NCBI GenBank assembly: GCA_002256205.1
Contig: NKIW01000003.1
Coordinates: forward strand, 62,001-126,000
Length of the DNA: 64,000 bases
Reading direction: 5' to 3'
Source: Rhizobiales bacterium PAR1
Lineage (GTDB): Bacteria; Pseudomonadota; Alphaproteobacteria; Rhizobiales; Beijerinckiaceae
The first letter of the stretch is position 1, and every line of letters starts with the position of its first letter. Below are positions 1 through 8,439 of the stretch, one piece after another. The position numbers and the translations under genes were made by a program. The notes below the pieces were generated by a model. The model did not search any database, was not told where the DNA came from, and saw only the letters and a list, made by a program, of their open reading frames with translations.

Positions 1-936
1 GAGTGGCCGAACGGTGCGCTGGCGCAGGGATTTTCGGCGGAAGACCCGGAGAGCCTGCGTGGACCACAATTCGAGGCGGCGTGGTGTGACGAACTCGCCA
101 AGTGGCAATATGCCGATCAGGCGTTCGACATGTTGCAATTCGGTTTGCGGCTCGGGGACAACCCGAAGCAGGTGATCACCACGACCCCGCGTCCCACGCC
201 TTTGCTCAAACGTTTGGTCGCGGACCCGAGGACCGCGCTCAGCCATGCGCCGACGCGGGCAAATGCGGCAAACCTCGCGCCGAACTTCCTTGCGCGGATC
301 GTCTCCCGTTATGCCGGGACGCAGCTGGGTCGGCAGGAACTCGACGGCATCATGATCGAGGACAATCCGGATGCGTTATTCCGGCGCGAGATGTTCGAAG
401 CGAGCCGGATCGACCGGGCACCGCACCTCGTGCGCATCGTGGTGGCGGTGGACCCGCCAGCCGGGGGCAAACGCGGTGGTCGCTGCGGAATTGTCGTCGC
501 CGGCAAGGACGAGAACGGCGCGGTGTTCATCCTCGAGGATGCCTCGCTGGAAGTCGCGCGCCCGGAGGTCTGGGCGGCGAAAGCCATCGACGCCTATCAG
601 CGCCATGCGGCGGATGCACTGGTTGCCGAGATCAATCAGGGCGGTGAAATGGTCTCGAGCGTGCTCGGCGCCATCGATGCCAGCGTGCCGGTAACAACGG
701 TGCGGGCCAAGCGCGGCAAGCACACCCGCGCCGAGCCGGTCGCGGCGCTCTATGCGCAAGGGCGGGTGAAGCATGTCGGTCCTTTCCCGGCGCTGGAAGA
801 TGAAATGGCGGCCTTCGGGGCCGATGGTCTCGCCGATGGGCGCTCGCCCGACCGGCTCGATGCGCTGGTCTGGGCGGTGACCCATCTGGTGCTCGAAGGT
901 GAGGCGGGCGCGCCAAGAGTGCGACGGCTGGGCTGA
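1..936 (+). CDS. GTA/phage terminase large subunit (5' truncated by window edge)
   Basis: Frame 1 is open from base 1 (EWPNGALAQGFSAEDPESLRGPQFEAAWCDELAKW...); TTTPRPTPLLKRLV and the nuclease-domain region VAVDPPAGGKRGG...; first gene of an RcGTA-ordered cluster. Confidence 0.9.
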   Translation, partial: EWPNGALAQGFSAEDPESLRGPQFEAAWCDELAKWQYADQAFDMLQFGLRLGDNPKQVITTTPRPTPLLKRLVADPRTALSHAPTRANAANLAPNFLARIVSRYAGTQLGRQELDGIMIEDNPDALFRREMFEASRIDRAPHLVRIVVAVDPPAGGKRGGRCGIVVAGKDENGAVFILEDASLEVARPEVWAAKAIDAYQRHAADALVAEINQGGEMVSSVLGAIDASVPVTTVRAKRGKHTRAEPVAALYAQGRVKHVGPFPALEDEMAAFGADGLADGRSPDRLDALVWAVTHLVLEGEAGAPRVRRLG

Positions 937-956
937 GCCTGTTTTTGGATGTTTCG

Positions 957-981
957 AGGCCGCCCGCGAGGCGGCCTTTTT
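957..981 (+). terminator. Intrinsic-terminator-like hairpin between terminase and portal genes
   Basis: AGGCCGCC-CGCGA-GGCGGCCT followed by a T5 run (perfect 7-8 bp stem). Confidence 0.6.
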
Positions 982-1025
982 GTTGGGCCAAGGTCTGGTC
1001 CCTAAACCTCGTCATGGAGAGACGC

Positions 1026-2234
1026 ATGGTCAATCTTCTCGAACGCCTCTTCGGGGGCGAGGCAAGCCGCACGAAAGCGGTGCGGCAGGCGCCGATGGTG
1101 GCCTTCCATCAACCCGGCTCCGGGTTCTTCTCGGACAGATCGGGGCCGGGGCTGGTGCATGCGGGTTTTCATCGCAACGCCATCGTCTACCGCTGCGTGA
1201 GGCTCATTTCCGAAGCCGCGGCGCAGATCGCCTGGACGGTGCTGATCAACGGGTCCGAACAGAAGGACCACCCGGTTGAGGCACTGCTGACACGCCCCAA
1301 TGCCCGCGAAAGCGGCACGGACATGCTCGAAGCACTCTACGGTCACCTCCTTGTTTCCGGGAATGCCTATTGCGAAGTGATCGCGGCCAGCGGCAAGCCC
1401 GCGGAACTCCATGTGCTGAGGCCGGATCGCGTCAGCCTCGTGCCGGGACCAGATGGCTGGCCGTTGGCCTATGACTATGCCGTGGGCACGGGGCTGACGC
1501 GGTTTCCGATTCCGGAGAACGGGCCGTCGCCCATCCTGCATCTCCGGCTTTTTGATCCCCTGAATGATCACTATGGCTTCGCGCCACTTTCGGCGGCGCA
1601 GGTGGCGCTCGAAATGCACGATGCCGCAAGCCGCTGGAACAAGGCGCTGCTTGATAATTCCGCGAGGCCCTCCGGCGCGTTGGTCTATGGCTCGACAGAT
1701 CAGATGAGCGAAGATCAGTTCGAACGGCTCAAGGGTGAACTCGAAAGTGCCTTTCAGGGTTCGACCAATGCCGGACGCCCGATCCTCCTCGAGGGCGGGC
1801 TCGATTGGAAACCGCTATCGCTCACGCCGAAGGATATGGATTTTCTCGAAGCGCGCGCCGGGGCTGCGCGGGAAATCGCGCTGGCCTTTGGCGTGCCGCC
1901 GCTGCTGCTCGGCTTTCCGGGGGACAATACCCACGCCAACTATGCCGAGGCGAACCGGGCTTTCTGGCGCTCGACGGTGTTGCCGCTCGTGCAGCGGACG
2001 CAAGGTGCGCTTGCACATTGGCTCCAGCCCTACTTCAGCGAAGACATTCGCTTCAAGCCGGATCTCGATGGCATCGAGGCTCTTTCCAGTGAACGCGAGG
2101 CGCTCTGGCGCCGGGTTACTGCCGCAACCTTCCTCACCGAAGAAGAGAAGCGTGAGGCGATTGGCTACGGCAAGCGGACAGCGCCGCTGAACCCGGCCAA
2201 GCCTGTCAAGCCCGTCCTGCCTGCCAAGCCGTGA
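1026..2234 (+). CDS. GTA/phage portal protein (HK97 type)
   Basis: MVNLLERLFGG...; HRNAIVYRCVRLISEAAAQIAW, VSGNAYCEVI, FGVPPLLLGFPGDNTHANYAEANRAFW; start set at 1026 rather than the ORF-track 945. Confidence 0.92.
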   Translation: MVNLLERLFGGEASRTKAVRQAPMVAFHQPGSGFFSDRSGPGLVHAGFHRNAIVYRCVRLISEAAAQIAWTVLINGSEQKDHPVEALLTRPNARESGTDMLEALYGHLLVSGNAYCEVIAASGKPAELHVLRPDRVSLVPGPDGWPLAYDYAVGTGLTRFPIPENGPSPILHLRLFDPLNDHYGFAPLSAAQVALEMHDAASRWNKALLDNSARPSGALVYGSTDQMSEDQFERLKGELESAFQGSTNAGRPILLEGGLDWKPLSLTPKDMDFLEARAGAAREIALAFGVPPLLLGFPGDNTHANYAEANRAFWRSTVLPLVQRTQGALAHWLQPYFSEDIRFKPDLDGIEALSSEREALWRRVTAATFLTEEEKREAIGYGKRTAPLNPAKPVKPVLPAKP

Positions 2235-2240
2235 TCCCGC

Positions 2241-2432
2241 ATGGGTTCGATCACGGAGTCGATCCTCACGCGGGGAGATCTCGCGCATCTCGCACTTTTT
2301 CTCTGGGCGAGCGGCGCCTCGGCGCTGCTCTACCAGGCCTTTCGTGAAATCACCGCTGCCAACCGGCGGTTCGATGCCTTCGTGCGTGAACTCGCGCGCT
2401 TCAACAACCGTCACGGAGAAACACCGCCATGA
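2241..2432 (+). CDS. Small membrane-type protein in GTA cluster (position of g3.5)
   Basis: 63 aa ORF tightly packed after portal gene; one hydrophobic segment. Confidence 0.6.
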   Translation: MGSITESILTRGDLAHLALFLWASGASALLYQAFREITAANRRFDAFVRELARFNNRHGETPP

Positions 2433-2629
2433 ACCGCCTGCGCTTACCTCCGGCGCTGAGGAAGAAGGATGAACCCGCCGCGCCACGCGGGGTACGGGAT
2501 GTCTTCCAGCGCTTTTTCGATCTCATCGAGCGGCTCGAACGCCCGTTTCACCCCGGTGATAGCCGCCCTGCGCCGGAGGTGAAGGCGCGGATCACCCGTC
2601 TGGACGACAAGCCGCACCGCCCTTCCTGA
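2429..2629 (+). CDS. Hypothetical small protein in GTA cluster
   Basis: 66 aa ORF with 4-nt overlap with the preceding gene. Confidence 0.45.
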   Translation: MNRLRLPPALRKKDEPAAPRGVRDVFQRFFDLIERLERPFHPGDSRPAPEVKARITRLDDKPHRPS

Positions 2630-2685
2630 CGGCGGTGCTGCCCGTTTCCATCTGATCCGAGGTTTCCCAAAATCCGAGGTTTTCC

Positions 2686-3246
2686 ATGACCATTGGTTCG
2701 ATTTCCGGCCGGCTTCCCTCCCCACTGGCCGGAATAGGCGTCCGCGCGCCTGCCCCCTCACTGTGTAGCGCGGACGCCACCTTCTCCACTGATCCGGTGC
2801 GCGGCGAATTCGAGGGCTATGCCTCGCTGTTCGGCGTGATGGATCTCGGCCGCGATGTCGTGATGCCCGGCGCCTTTCGGGATACGATCGAGCGGCGCGG
2901 CGCGCCGGGCGTGAAGCTTCTCTGGCAGCATGATCCGGGCCAGCCGCTTGGTGTCTGGACCTCCATCGAGGAGGATGGCCGGGGGCTTTATGTCCGCGGC
3001 GCGCTCGACCTTCAGCAGGGCAAATCCCGCGAGGCGCTAAGCCTGATGCAGAAGGGCGCGCTCGACGGATTGTCCATCGGCTATCGCACCGAGATTGAAC
3101 GCAAGGACCCTTCCACGGGTCTGCGCCGGCTTGAGCGGATCGACCTGTGGGAAATCTCGCTGGTGACTTTTCCGCTGCTGCCGCAGGCGCGGGTGCGCTC
3201 GGTCAAAGCCGCGCCGCCGCCGGGTCGGAACCCCTATTTCATGTGA
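2686..3246 (+). CDS. GTA/phage prohead (HK97-family) maturation protease
   Basis: FEGYASLFGVMDLGRDVVMPGAF, LLWQHDPGQPLGVW, GLSIGYRT, LWEISLVTFPLLPQARV. Confidence 0.93.
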   Translation: MTIGSISGRLPSPLAGIGVRAPAPSLCSADATFSTDPVRGEFEGYASLFGVMDLGRDVVMPGAFRDTIERRGAPGVKLLWQHDPGQPLGVWTSIEEDGRGLYVRGALDLQQGKSREALSLMQKGALDGLSIGYRTEIERKDPSTGLRRLERIDLWEISLVTFPLLPQARVRSVKAAPPPGRNPYFM

Positions 3247-3326
3247 ACGGCCACCGATCCGATTTTCGCCAGCGATCGTGATCGCGGTGAGTTCAAGTCT
3301 ATCCGGCTCGCAAGGCCCGGATGTTC

Positions 3327-3348
3327 GCCGCCTTCGGGCGGCTTTTTT
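3327..3348 (+). terminator. Intrinsic-terminator-like hairpin upstream of the major capsid gene
   Basis: GCCGCC-TTCG-GGCGGC followed by T6 (UUCG tetraloop). Confidence 0.65.
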
Positions 3349-3369
3349 GCGTGAAAACAGAGGATACTG

Positions 3370-4602
3370 ATGATGGATCTCTCCAACAGCGGGCGCATGG
3401 CGCCCGAGACCAAGATTGATGACGCCCGCACGCATGAAGCGGCGGTGATGCAGACTTTCGAGGCGTTCAAGGCCGCAAATGACGAGCGTCTCGCCGAGAT
3501 CGAGCGCAAGCAGCGCGCCGATGTCCTGCTGGAAGAGAAGGTGGATCGCATCAACCGCGACATGGATCGGATGATCTCCAAGGCGGCCCGTCCGGCTCTT
3601 GGCGCCCCGGTGCGTCGCGACGAGGTGATTGCCATCGAGCACAAGGCGGCGTTCGAGTCCTATGCCCGTACGGGACAGGCCGATGCGATCCGCATGATCG
3701 AATCGAAGGCGCTGAACGGGGCCATCGCGCCGGATGGCGGCTACCTCCTGCCCCCGGATGCCGAAGCCTCCATCCTATCCCGCATGGCGGCGCTTTCGCC
3801 GATCCGTTCGGTGGCGATGGTGCGGACGCTTGCCAATTCGACCCTCAAGAAGGCCGTGTACCCGACAGGTTCGAATGGCGGCTGGTCGTCGCAGTCGACG
3901 GCCTCGAATACCGTGACGACGAACCAGTATTCCGAGCTGAGCTTCCCGACCATGGAGCTCTTCTCGCAGCCGGCGGCGACGCAGACCATGCTCGACGATG
4001 CGGCGGTGGATGTCGAATCCTGGATTTCGGATGAGATCGTCTACTCGTTTTCGGCGGCGGAAAGCACGGCCTTCATCAATGGTGACGGCATCAACAAGCC
4101 CAAAGGTCTCCTGAGTTACACCACGGTGGCCGATACCTCCTGGGCCTGGGGCAGCCTTGGAACTATCGCGACCGGCGTCTCCGCCGGTTTCTCCGCGACC
4201 AACCCGTCGGATATCCTGTTCGACTTCGCCCATGGCCTGAAAAGTGCCTACCGCCAGCATGGCACCTTTGTAATGAACCGGAAAACGCAAGGCGTGATCC
4301 GCAAGTTCAAGGATACGACCGGCAATTACATCTGGGCACCGCCGACCATGATCGGCGCCAAGGCAACCCTGATGAACTTCCCGGTCGTCGAAGCCGAGGA
4401 CATGCCGGATATCGCGGCAAATTCGCTCTCGGTGGCTTTCGGTGATTTCCGCCGCGGTTATCTCGTGATTGACCGCGTCGGCATCCGGGCGCTGCGCGAC
4501 CCGTATTCCGCCAAGCCCTATGTGCTGTTCTACACGACCAAGCGTGTCGGCGGCGGAGTGCAGGACTTCCAGGCGATCAAGCTATTGAAGTTCGGCGTTT
4601 AA
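3370..4602 (+). CDS. GTA/phage major capsid protein (HK97 fold)
   Basis: Coiled N-terminal region, then DGGYLLPPDAEASILSRMAALSPIRSVAMVR, ESTAFINGDGINKPKGLL, DYRRGYLVIDRVGI-like motif. Confidence 0.93.
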   Translation: MMDLSNSGRMAPETKIDDARTHEAAVMQTFEAFKAANDERLAEIERKQRADVLLEEKVDRINRDMDRMISKAARPALGAPVRRDEVIAIEHKAAFESYARTGQADAIRMIESKALNGAIAPDGGYLLPPDAEASILSRMAALSPIRSVAMVRTLANSTLKKAVYPTGSNGGWSSQSTASNTVTTNQYSELSFPTMELFSQPAATQTMLDDAAVDVESWISDEIVYSFSAAESTAFINGDGINKPKGLLSYTTVADTSWAWGSLGTIATGVSAGFSATNPSDILFDFAHGLKSAYRQHGTFVMNRKTQGVIRKFKDTTGNYIWAPPTMIGAKATLMNFPVVEAEDMPDIAANSLSVAFGDFRRGYLVIDRVGIRALRDPYSAKPYVLFYTTKRVGGGVQDFQAIKLLKFGV

Positions 4603-5405
4603 TCGCTCGATGAAATTGGGACAGCGCCTGCCACCCGGCTGCGGCTGCCCCAACGGATCAGCACACTATCGATCCATCCGCGTTGCGGGGCGATGCGCAC
4701 GGCCTGCGCTGTCGTCCCGCAATGCCGAGCGGTGCCGAATTTCTCTTTTCCGTAGATGACGCCGACCATCACGGAGCCATCGAAAACCGGGCCACCGGAA
4801 TCGCCGGTGCAGATGGCGAAATCGCCGAGGTCGGCATCAACGCGATAGCCGATCCGCATGAAGCGTGGGTAGATCTTCGGCAAGACGCTGGCCGAAGCGC
4901 TCCGCAACGTGCCGGAACTCGCTTCCTCGCGCTCGCCGATCAGACCGAAGCCCGCAATGGTTCTCCGGTCGCCAATGGCATGGGGATGCCCGTCCGCCTC
5001 AAGTTGAACCGGCACGAAACGATCCGGCAGGTTGGTCTCGAGCTTCAGCAGCGCCATGTCGATGGAGACATTGGACGCGCGGGAATAACCCGGATTGACC
5101 GCTTTGGTGGCGACACGCTGCACAATATGGGAGCCGTGCTCCTCGTAGGCGATGATCACCTGCTTCGCCTGCGCGACACAATGCGCGGCGGTGAGGATGA
5201 TATCCGGCGCGATGACGGTGCCGGTGCATGTGCCAAAACCGCGCGCGGCCGCCGATTCGACAATGACGACATGCGGCTTGAGGCCGGAATCAGCGCTGGT
5301 CGCCCTTCCGCCTAGGGAAAAGGCAGGAAAACTGGCGAAAGAACCGGTCAGAACGCCGGTGGCGAGGACGAGCGCAATGCGCCGGAAGCAAAAATCGTAG
5401 GTCAC
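4599..5405 (-). CDS. Secreted trypsin-like (S1) serine protease, antisense within the GTA cluster
   Basis: Signal-peptide-like N-terminus (GTG start); catalytic motifs TAAHC, SIDMALLKL, CTGDSGGPVF. Confidence 0.88.
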   Translation of the reverse strand: MTYDFCFRRIALVLATGVLTGSFASFPAFSLGGRATSADSGLKPHVVIVESAAARGFGTCTGTVIAPDIILTAAHCVAQAKQVIIAYEEHGSHIVQRVATKAVNPGYSRASNVSIDMALLKLETNLPDRFVPVQLEADGHPHAIGDRRTIAGFGLIGEREEASSGTLRSASASVLPKIYPRFMRIGYRVDADLGDFAICTGDSGGPVFDGSVMVGVIYGKEKFGTARHCGTTAQAVRIAPQRGWIDSVLIRWGSRSRVAGAVPISSSD

Positions 5406-5436
5406 GGACGGACCATTACACCGGTCACGGGACCGC

Positions 5437-5499
5437 GCAAGTCATCTGTCTACCCCAGCAAGTCATCTGTCTACCCGCCAAGCCATCTGATCCGCCAGG
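5437..5499. repeat. Three head-to-tail ~21-bp direct repeats (two near-identical, one degenerate)
   Basis: gcaagtcatctgtctacccca / gcaagtcatctgtctacccgc / caagccatctgatccgccagg. Confidence 0.8.
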
Positions 5500-5539
5500 C
5501 TCCACCCATGCTGCATCGGGGGGGGCTTTGGACAGATCT

Positions 5540-5560
5540 GCCGCCCGAGCGGCCCTTTTT
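5540..5560 (+). terminator. Terminator-like hairpin upstream of the head-tail connector gene
   Basis: GCCGC-CCGA-GCGGC, then CC and T5; weaker than the other two. Confidence 0.45.
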
Positions 5561-5583
5561 CAAAACAGAGATTGGATAGCCCC

Positions 5584-6147
5584 ATGATCCCCGTGCTGCT
5601 GGACGGCCCGACCGTCGAACCGATTTCCCTTGCCGAAGCCAAACTGTGGTTGCGCCTTGATACAACCGACGAGGATGATCTCGTGCGCGCGCTGATTGTT
5701 GCTGCGCGGCTGATGGTCGAGGCCGAAATCGGGCAGGTGCTGATCGGCCAGAACTGGCGCCTCGTCGGGGATGCCTGGCCGGCTGGAGAACTGATCCCGG
5801 TGCGGATCGGCCGCATCCGCAGTGTTTCCGGAGGCCGGGTGTATTCGGTGGACGGTGTCGCGACAGCCATTGCTGCAAACCGATTCACGGTGTTTGCCAA
5901 CAGCGAGCCGCCGGCGATCCTCGCGCTCGATCGGCTGATTCCAGGGCGGGCTTATGCCGGCATCGAGATCGATATCCGCCTCGGCTTTGGCGAGGCCGCG
6001 AGCGATGTGCCGGAGACGATCCGGCTCGCGATCCGTCGCCTTGTGACGCTTTGGTACGAAAATCGTGGCGATACGCATGATCCGCAGGCGGGAATACCGC
6101 CGCAGATCCGCGCCTTGCTGCGTCCCTTCCGTCGTATCCGGCTGTGA
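5584..6147 (+). CDS. GTA/phage head-tail connector protein (gp6-like)
   Basis: MIPVLLDGPTVEPISLAEAKLWLRLDTTDEDDLVRALIVAARLMVE...; typical QLRL/DD connector N-terminus. Confidence 0.88.
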   Translation: MIPVLLDGPTVEPISLAEAKLWLRLDTTDEDDLVRALIVAARLMVEAEIGQVLIGQNWRLVGDAWPAGELIPVRIGRIRSVSGGRVYSVDGVATAIAANRFTVFANSEPPAILALDRLIPGRAYAGIEIDIRLGFGEAASDVPETIRLAIRRLVTLWYENRGDTHDPQAGIPPQIRALLRPFRRIRL

Positions 6148-6154
6148 GGGTGCC

Positions 6155-6514
6155 ATGACAATAACAGGACGCATGGCAACGGCAGAACGACATCCCACCA
6201 TTGAAACCCGCCGCTCCCGCGTCTCGCTGGAGGCGCCGCAGGAAACCGCCAACGCGCTCGGCGGCGCAGCGATTCAGTATCAACCACTCGTGACGCTTTG
6301 GGCACGGCTCGAAGCGCGCGGTGGCGCCGAGAAGCTCCGGGGCGGACGGCTGGAAGGCACCAGCGATACCCGCATTACCCTGCGTTGGCGCGGCGGAGTG
6401 GATACCCGGCACCGGCTTCGCCTCGGCAGTCGGATTTTCGCGATCCGCGCCGCCTTCGATCCTGATGGACGCAAGCGCGATCTCGTCTGCCTTTGCGAGG
6501 AGATTTCGGCATGA
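6155..6514 (+). CDS. GTA/phage head-closure (head-tail adaptor) protein (gp7-like)
   Basis: LVTLWARLEARGG...RITLRWRGGVDTRHRLRLGSRIFAIRAAFDPDGRKRDLVCLCEE; start set at 6155. Confidence 0.82.
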   Translation: MTITGRMATAERHPTIETRRSRVSLEAPQETANALGGAAIQYQPLVTLWARLEARGGAEKLRGGRLEGTSDTRITLRWRGGVDTRHRLRLGSRIFAIRAAFDPDGRKRDLVCLCEEISA

Positions 6515-6924
6515 GCCTCACCGCGCACCCCATTGCCGCATTGAAGGCGGCGCTTCGGACAAGGCTTCTGGCGGATGTCGATCTCGCAGCACTGATTGGA
6601 GCGTCGATCTACGACGCCCCGCCGCGCGGCGCCGCCCCGCCCTACCTCGTGCTTGGCGAGGCAGATGCGCAAGAGAGCGGCACGAGCGAGCGCGACGGTC
6701 TCAAGATCGAGCTGGAGTTGGTCTCGGTGACTTCCGAACGCGGCACCTCGGCCGCCCTGGCAATGGCTTCGGCCGTCGCCGCAGCAATCGCCGCGCCGCT
6801 GCCGAGCGCTGATGGCCAACGCCTGATCGTGCTCGGTCTACGCCAGATGTCGACCCGCTACGACGCAACGAATGAACTGGCGCGTGTCACCCAGCGGCTC
6901 AGCGCCTTCACCGAACCCCTTTAA
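6514..6924 (+). CDS. GTA tail terminator-like protein (DUF3168, gp8-like)
   Basis: HPIAALKAALRTRLLADVDLAALIGASIYDAPPRGAAPPYLVLGEA; likely start is the Met of MSLTAHP, about 6511-6514. Confidence 0.82.
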   Translation, partial: SLTAHPIAALKAALRTRLLADVDLAALIGASIYDAPPRGAAPPYLVLGEADAQESGTSERDGLKIELELVSVTSERGTSAALAMASAVAAAIAAPLPSADGQRLIVLGLRQMSTRYDATNELARVTQRLSAFTEPL

Positions 6925-6939
6925 TCTCTGGAGAGCTCC

Positions 6940-7350
6940 ATGGCAGCACAACGCGGCAAGGATATTCTGCTCAAGGTCGATGATGGCACGACGCAATTCG
7001 TGACCGTGGCGGGCCTGCGCACCAAGCGTTTCGCGCTCAACGCCGAAACAGTGGATATTACCCACGCCGAATCCGCCGGGCGCTGGCGCGAATTGCTGGA
7101 TGGTGCTGGCGTCAAACGCGCCAGCGTGTCGGGCAACGGCATTTTCAAGGACGCGACCTCCGATGTGCTGGCAAGGCAGATCTTCTTCGACGGGCTGATC
7201 CGGAACTGGCAGGTGATCCTGCCGGATTTCGGCACGATCACCGGTGCCTTCCAGATTACCAGCCTTGATTACAAGGGCGAGCATGCTGGTGAGATGACCT
7301 TCGATCTCACGCTCGAGAGCGCCGGCGCGCTCAGCTTCACCGCGCTGTGA
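6940..7350 (+). CDS. GTA major tail protein (gp9-like)
   Basis: MAAQRGKDILLKVDDGTTQFVTVAGLRTKRFALNAETVDITHAESAGRWRELLDGAGVKRASVSGNGIF. Confidence 0.92.
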   Translation: MAAQRGKDILLKVDDGTTQFVTVAGLRTKRFALNAETVDITHAESAGRWRELLDGAGVKRASVSGNGIFKDATSDVLARQIFFDGLIRNWQVILPDFGTITGAFQITSLDYKGEHAGEMTFDLTLESAGALSFTAL

Positions 7351-7357
7351 GGCCGCG

Positions 7358-7687
7358 ATGAGTAATCCCTTGAGGGCGGAGGCGAGCGTCGAACTCGCAG
7401 GGCAGCGCTATGTTTTGCGGTTGACGCTTCAGGCGTTGGCGGAAATCGAGGCCGCTTTTGCGGTCAAGGGGCTCGATGCCCTCGGCTCCCGGCTATCGGG
7501 CGGGAACCTCGGCGCGCAGGATTTGCTGGCGTTGCTCGGTGCGCTGATCCGGGGCGGCGGCGGGAGGATCGCCAATGCTGATCTTGCGAGCCGGATCGAG
7601 GCACGCGATCTTCCGATTCTAATCGAGGCCATCGGGGCAGTATTTACTACCAGTTTTGGCGAAAGCGAGGCAGCGGACCCTCGCTAG
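7358..7687 (+). CDS. GTA gp10-like gene transfer agent family protein
   Basis: LRAEASVELAGQRYVLRLTLQALAEIEAAFAVKGLDALGSRL...; position between major tail protein and chaperone. Confidence 0.85.
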   Translation: MSNPLRAEASVELAGQRYVLRLTLQALAEIEAAFAVKGLDALGSRLSGGNLGAQDLLALLGALIRGGGGRIANADLASRIEARDLPILIEAIGAVFTTSFGESEAADPR

Positions 7688-7740
7688 CCGCAGCGCGCCC
7701 GAAGCCTGCTGTCAGCAGTCCTGGCCTGCCCTGGGCAGAG

Positions 7741-7926
7741 ATGATGGCATTTGGCCTCGGTGTTCTGCGGCTTTCATCGATCGATTTCTGGCACCTCACC
7801 ATTCCCGAATTCCGGGCCGCCGCAAGGGGCGTGCGTGGTGAATTCGACCTCGCCGAGCCGCTGCCACGCGGCGCTTTCGCGGCGCTGATGCAGCGCTTTC
7901 CTGACCAGACACCTCAAGGAGCCTGA
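7741..7926 (+). CDS. GTA phage tail assembly chaperone-like small protein (gp10.1-like)
   Basis: MMAFGLGVLRLSSIDFWHLTIPEFRAAARG; the frame is open upstream, so the true start may be earlier or non-ATG. Confidence 0.7.
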   Translation: MMAFGLGVLRLSSIDFWHLTIPEFRAAARGVRGEFDLAEPLPRGAFAALMQRFPDQTPQGA

Positions 7927-7929
7927 TCC

Positions 7930-8427
7930 ATGGCAACCGATCTCTTCGGCGGCACCGATACCGTCGGCACACTGACCGGCCAGATGGCACGGCTCGATAC
8001 GCTCACCAACCAGTTTGGTCGCTCGCTCTCGAAAGCGCTCTCGACCGGCATCATTCAGGGCAAGAGTTTTGACGACATCCTGCGTTCGCTCGGTCAGAGA
8101 TTGATCGATATCTCGCTTCGGGCGGCGTTCAAACCACTCGAAACCGGCATCAACAGCCTGCTCGGCGGGCTCACCAACAGTCTGAGCGGAGTGCTCTCGG
8201 GCGGGCTGTCCGGTGGTGGCTCGCTGGTTTCCGGGCTGACGGGAGAAGGGGCGAGCGGTGGCTTTGCGGGGTTCACCAGCAGTTTTGCCAATGCCGCGGC
8301 ACCGAAGGCCGGCGTGACCGTCAACATGGCGGTTTCAACGCCGGACGCCGCGAGTTTTTCCCGCTCCGAAGCGCAGATCAGCGCCGCACTGGCGCGGGCC
8401 GTGTCGCGCGGCCAGCGCAGTCTTTGA
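7930..8427 (+). CDS. GTA tail tape measure protein (short, gp11-like)
   Basis: DTLTNQFGRSLSKALSTGIIQGKSFDDILRSLGQRLIDISLRAAFKPLETGINSLLGG, Gly/Ser-rich C-terminal half. Confidence 0.88.
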   Translation: MATDLFGGTDTVGTLTGQMARLDTLTNQFGRSLSKALSTGIIQGKSFDDILRSLGQRLIDISLRAAFKPLETGINSLLGGLTNSLSGVLSGGLSGGGSLVSGLTGEGASGGFAGFTSSFANAAAPKAGVTVNMAVSTPDAASFSRSEAQISAALARAVSRGQRSL

Positions 8428-8439
8428 CAGGAGAAGCCG

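Noticed and set aside
5518-5525. G8 run upstream of the connector gene as a phase-variation switch
   Set aside because: Lies outside any supported coding frame and not at a clear promoter spacer; insufficient evidence.
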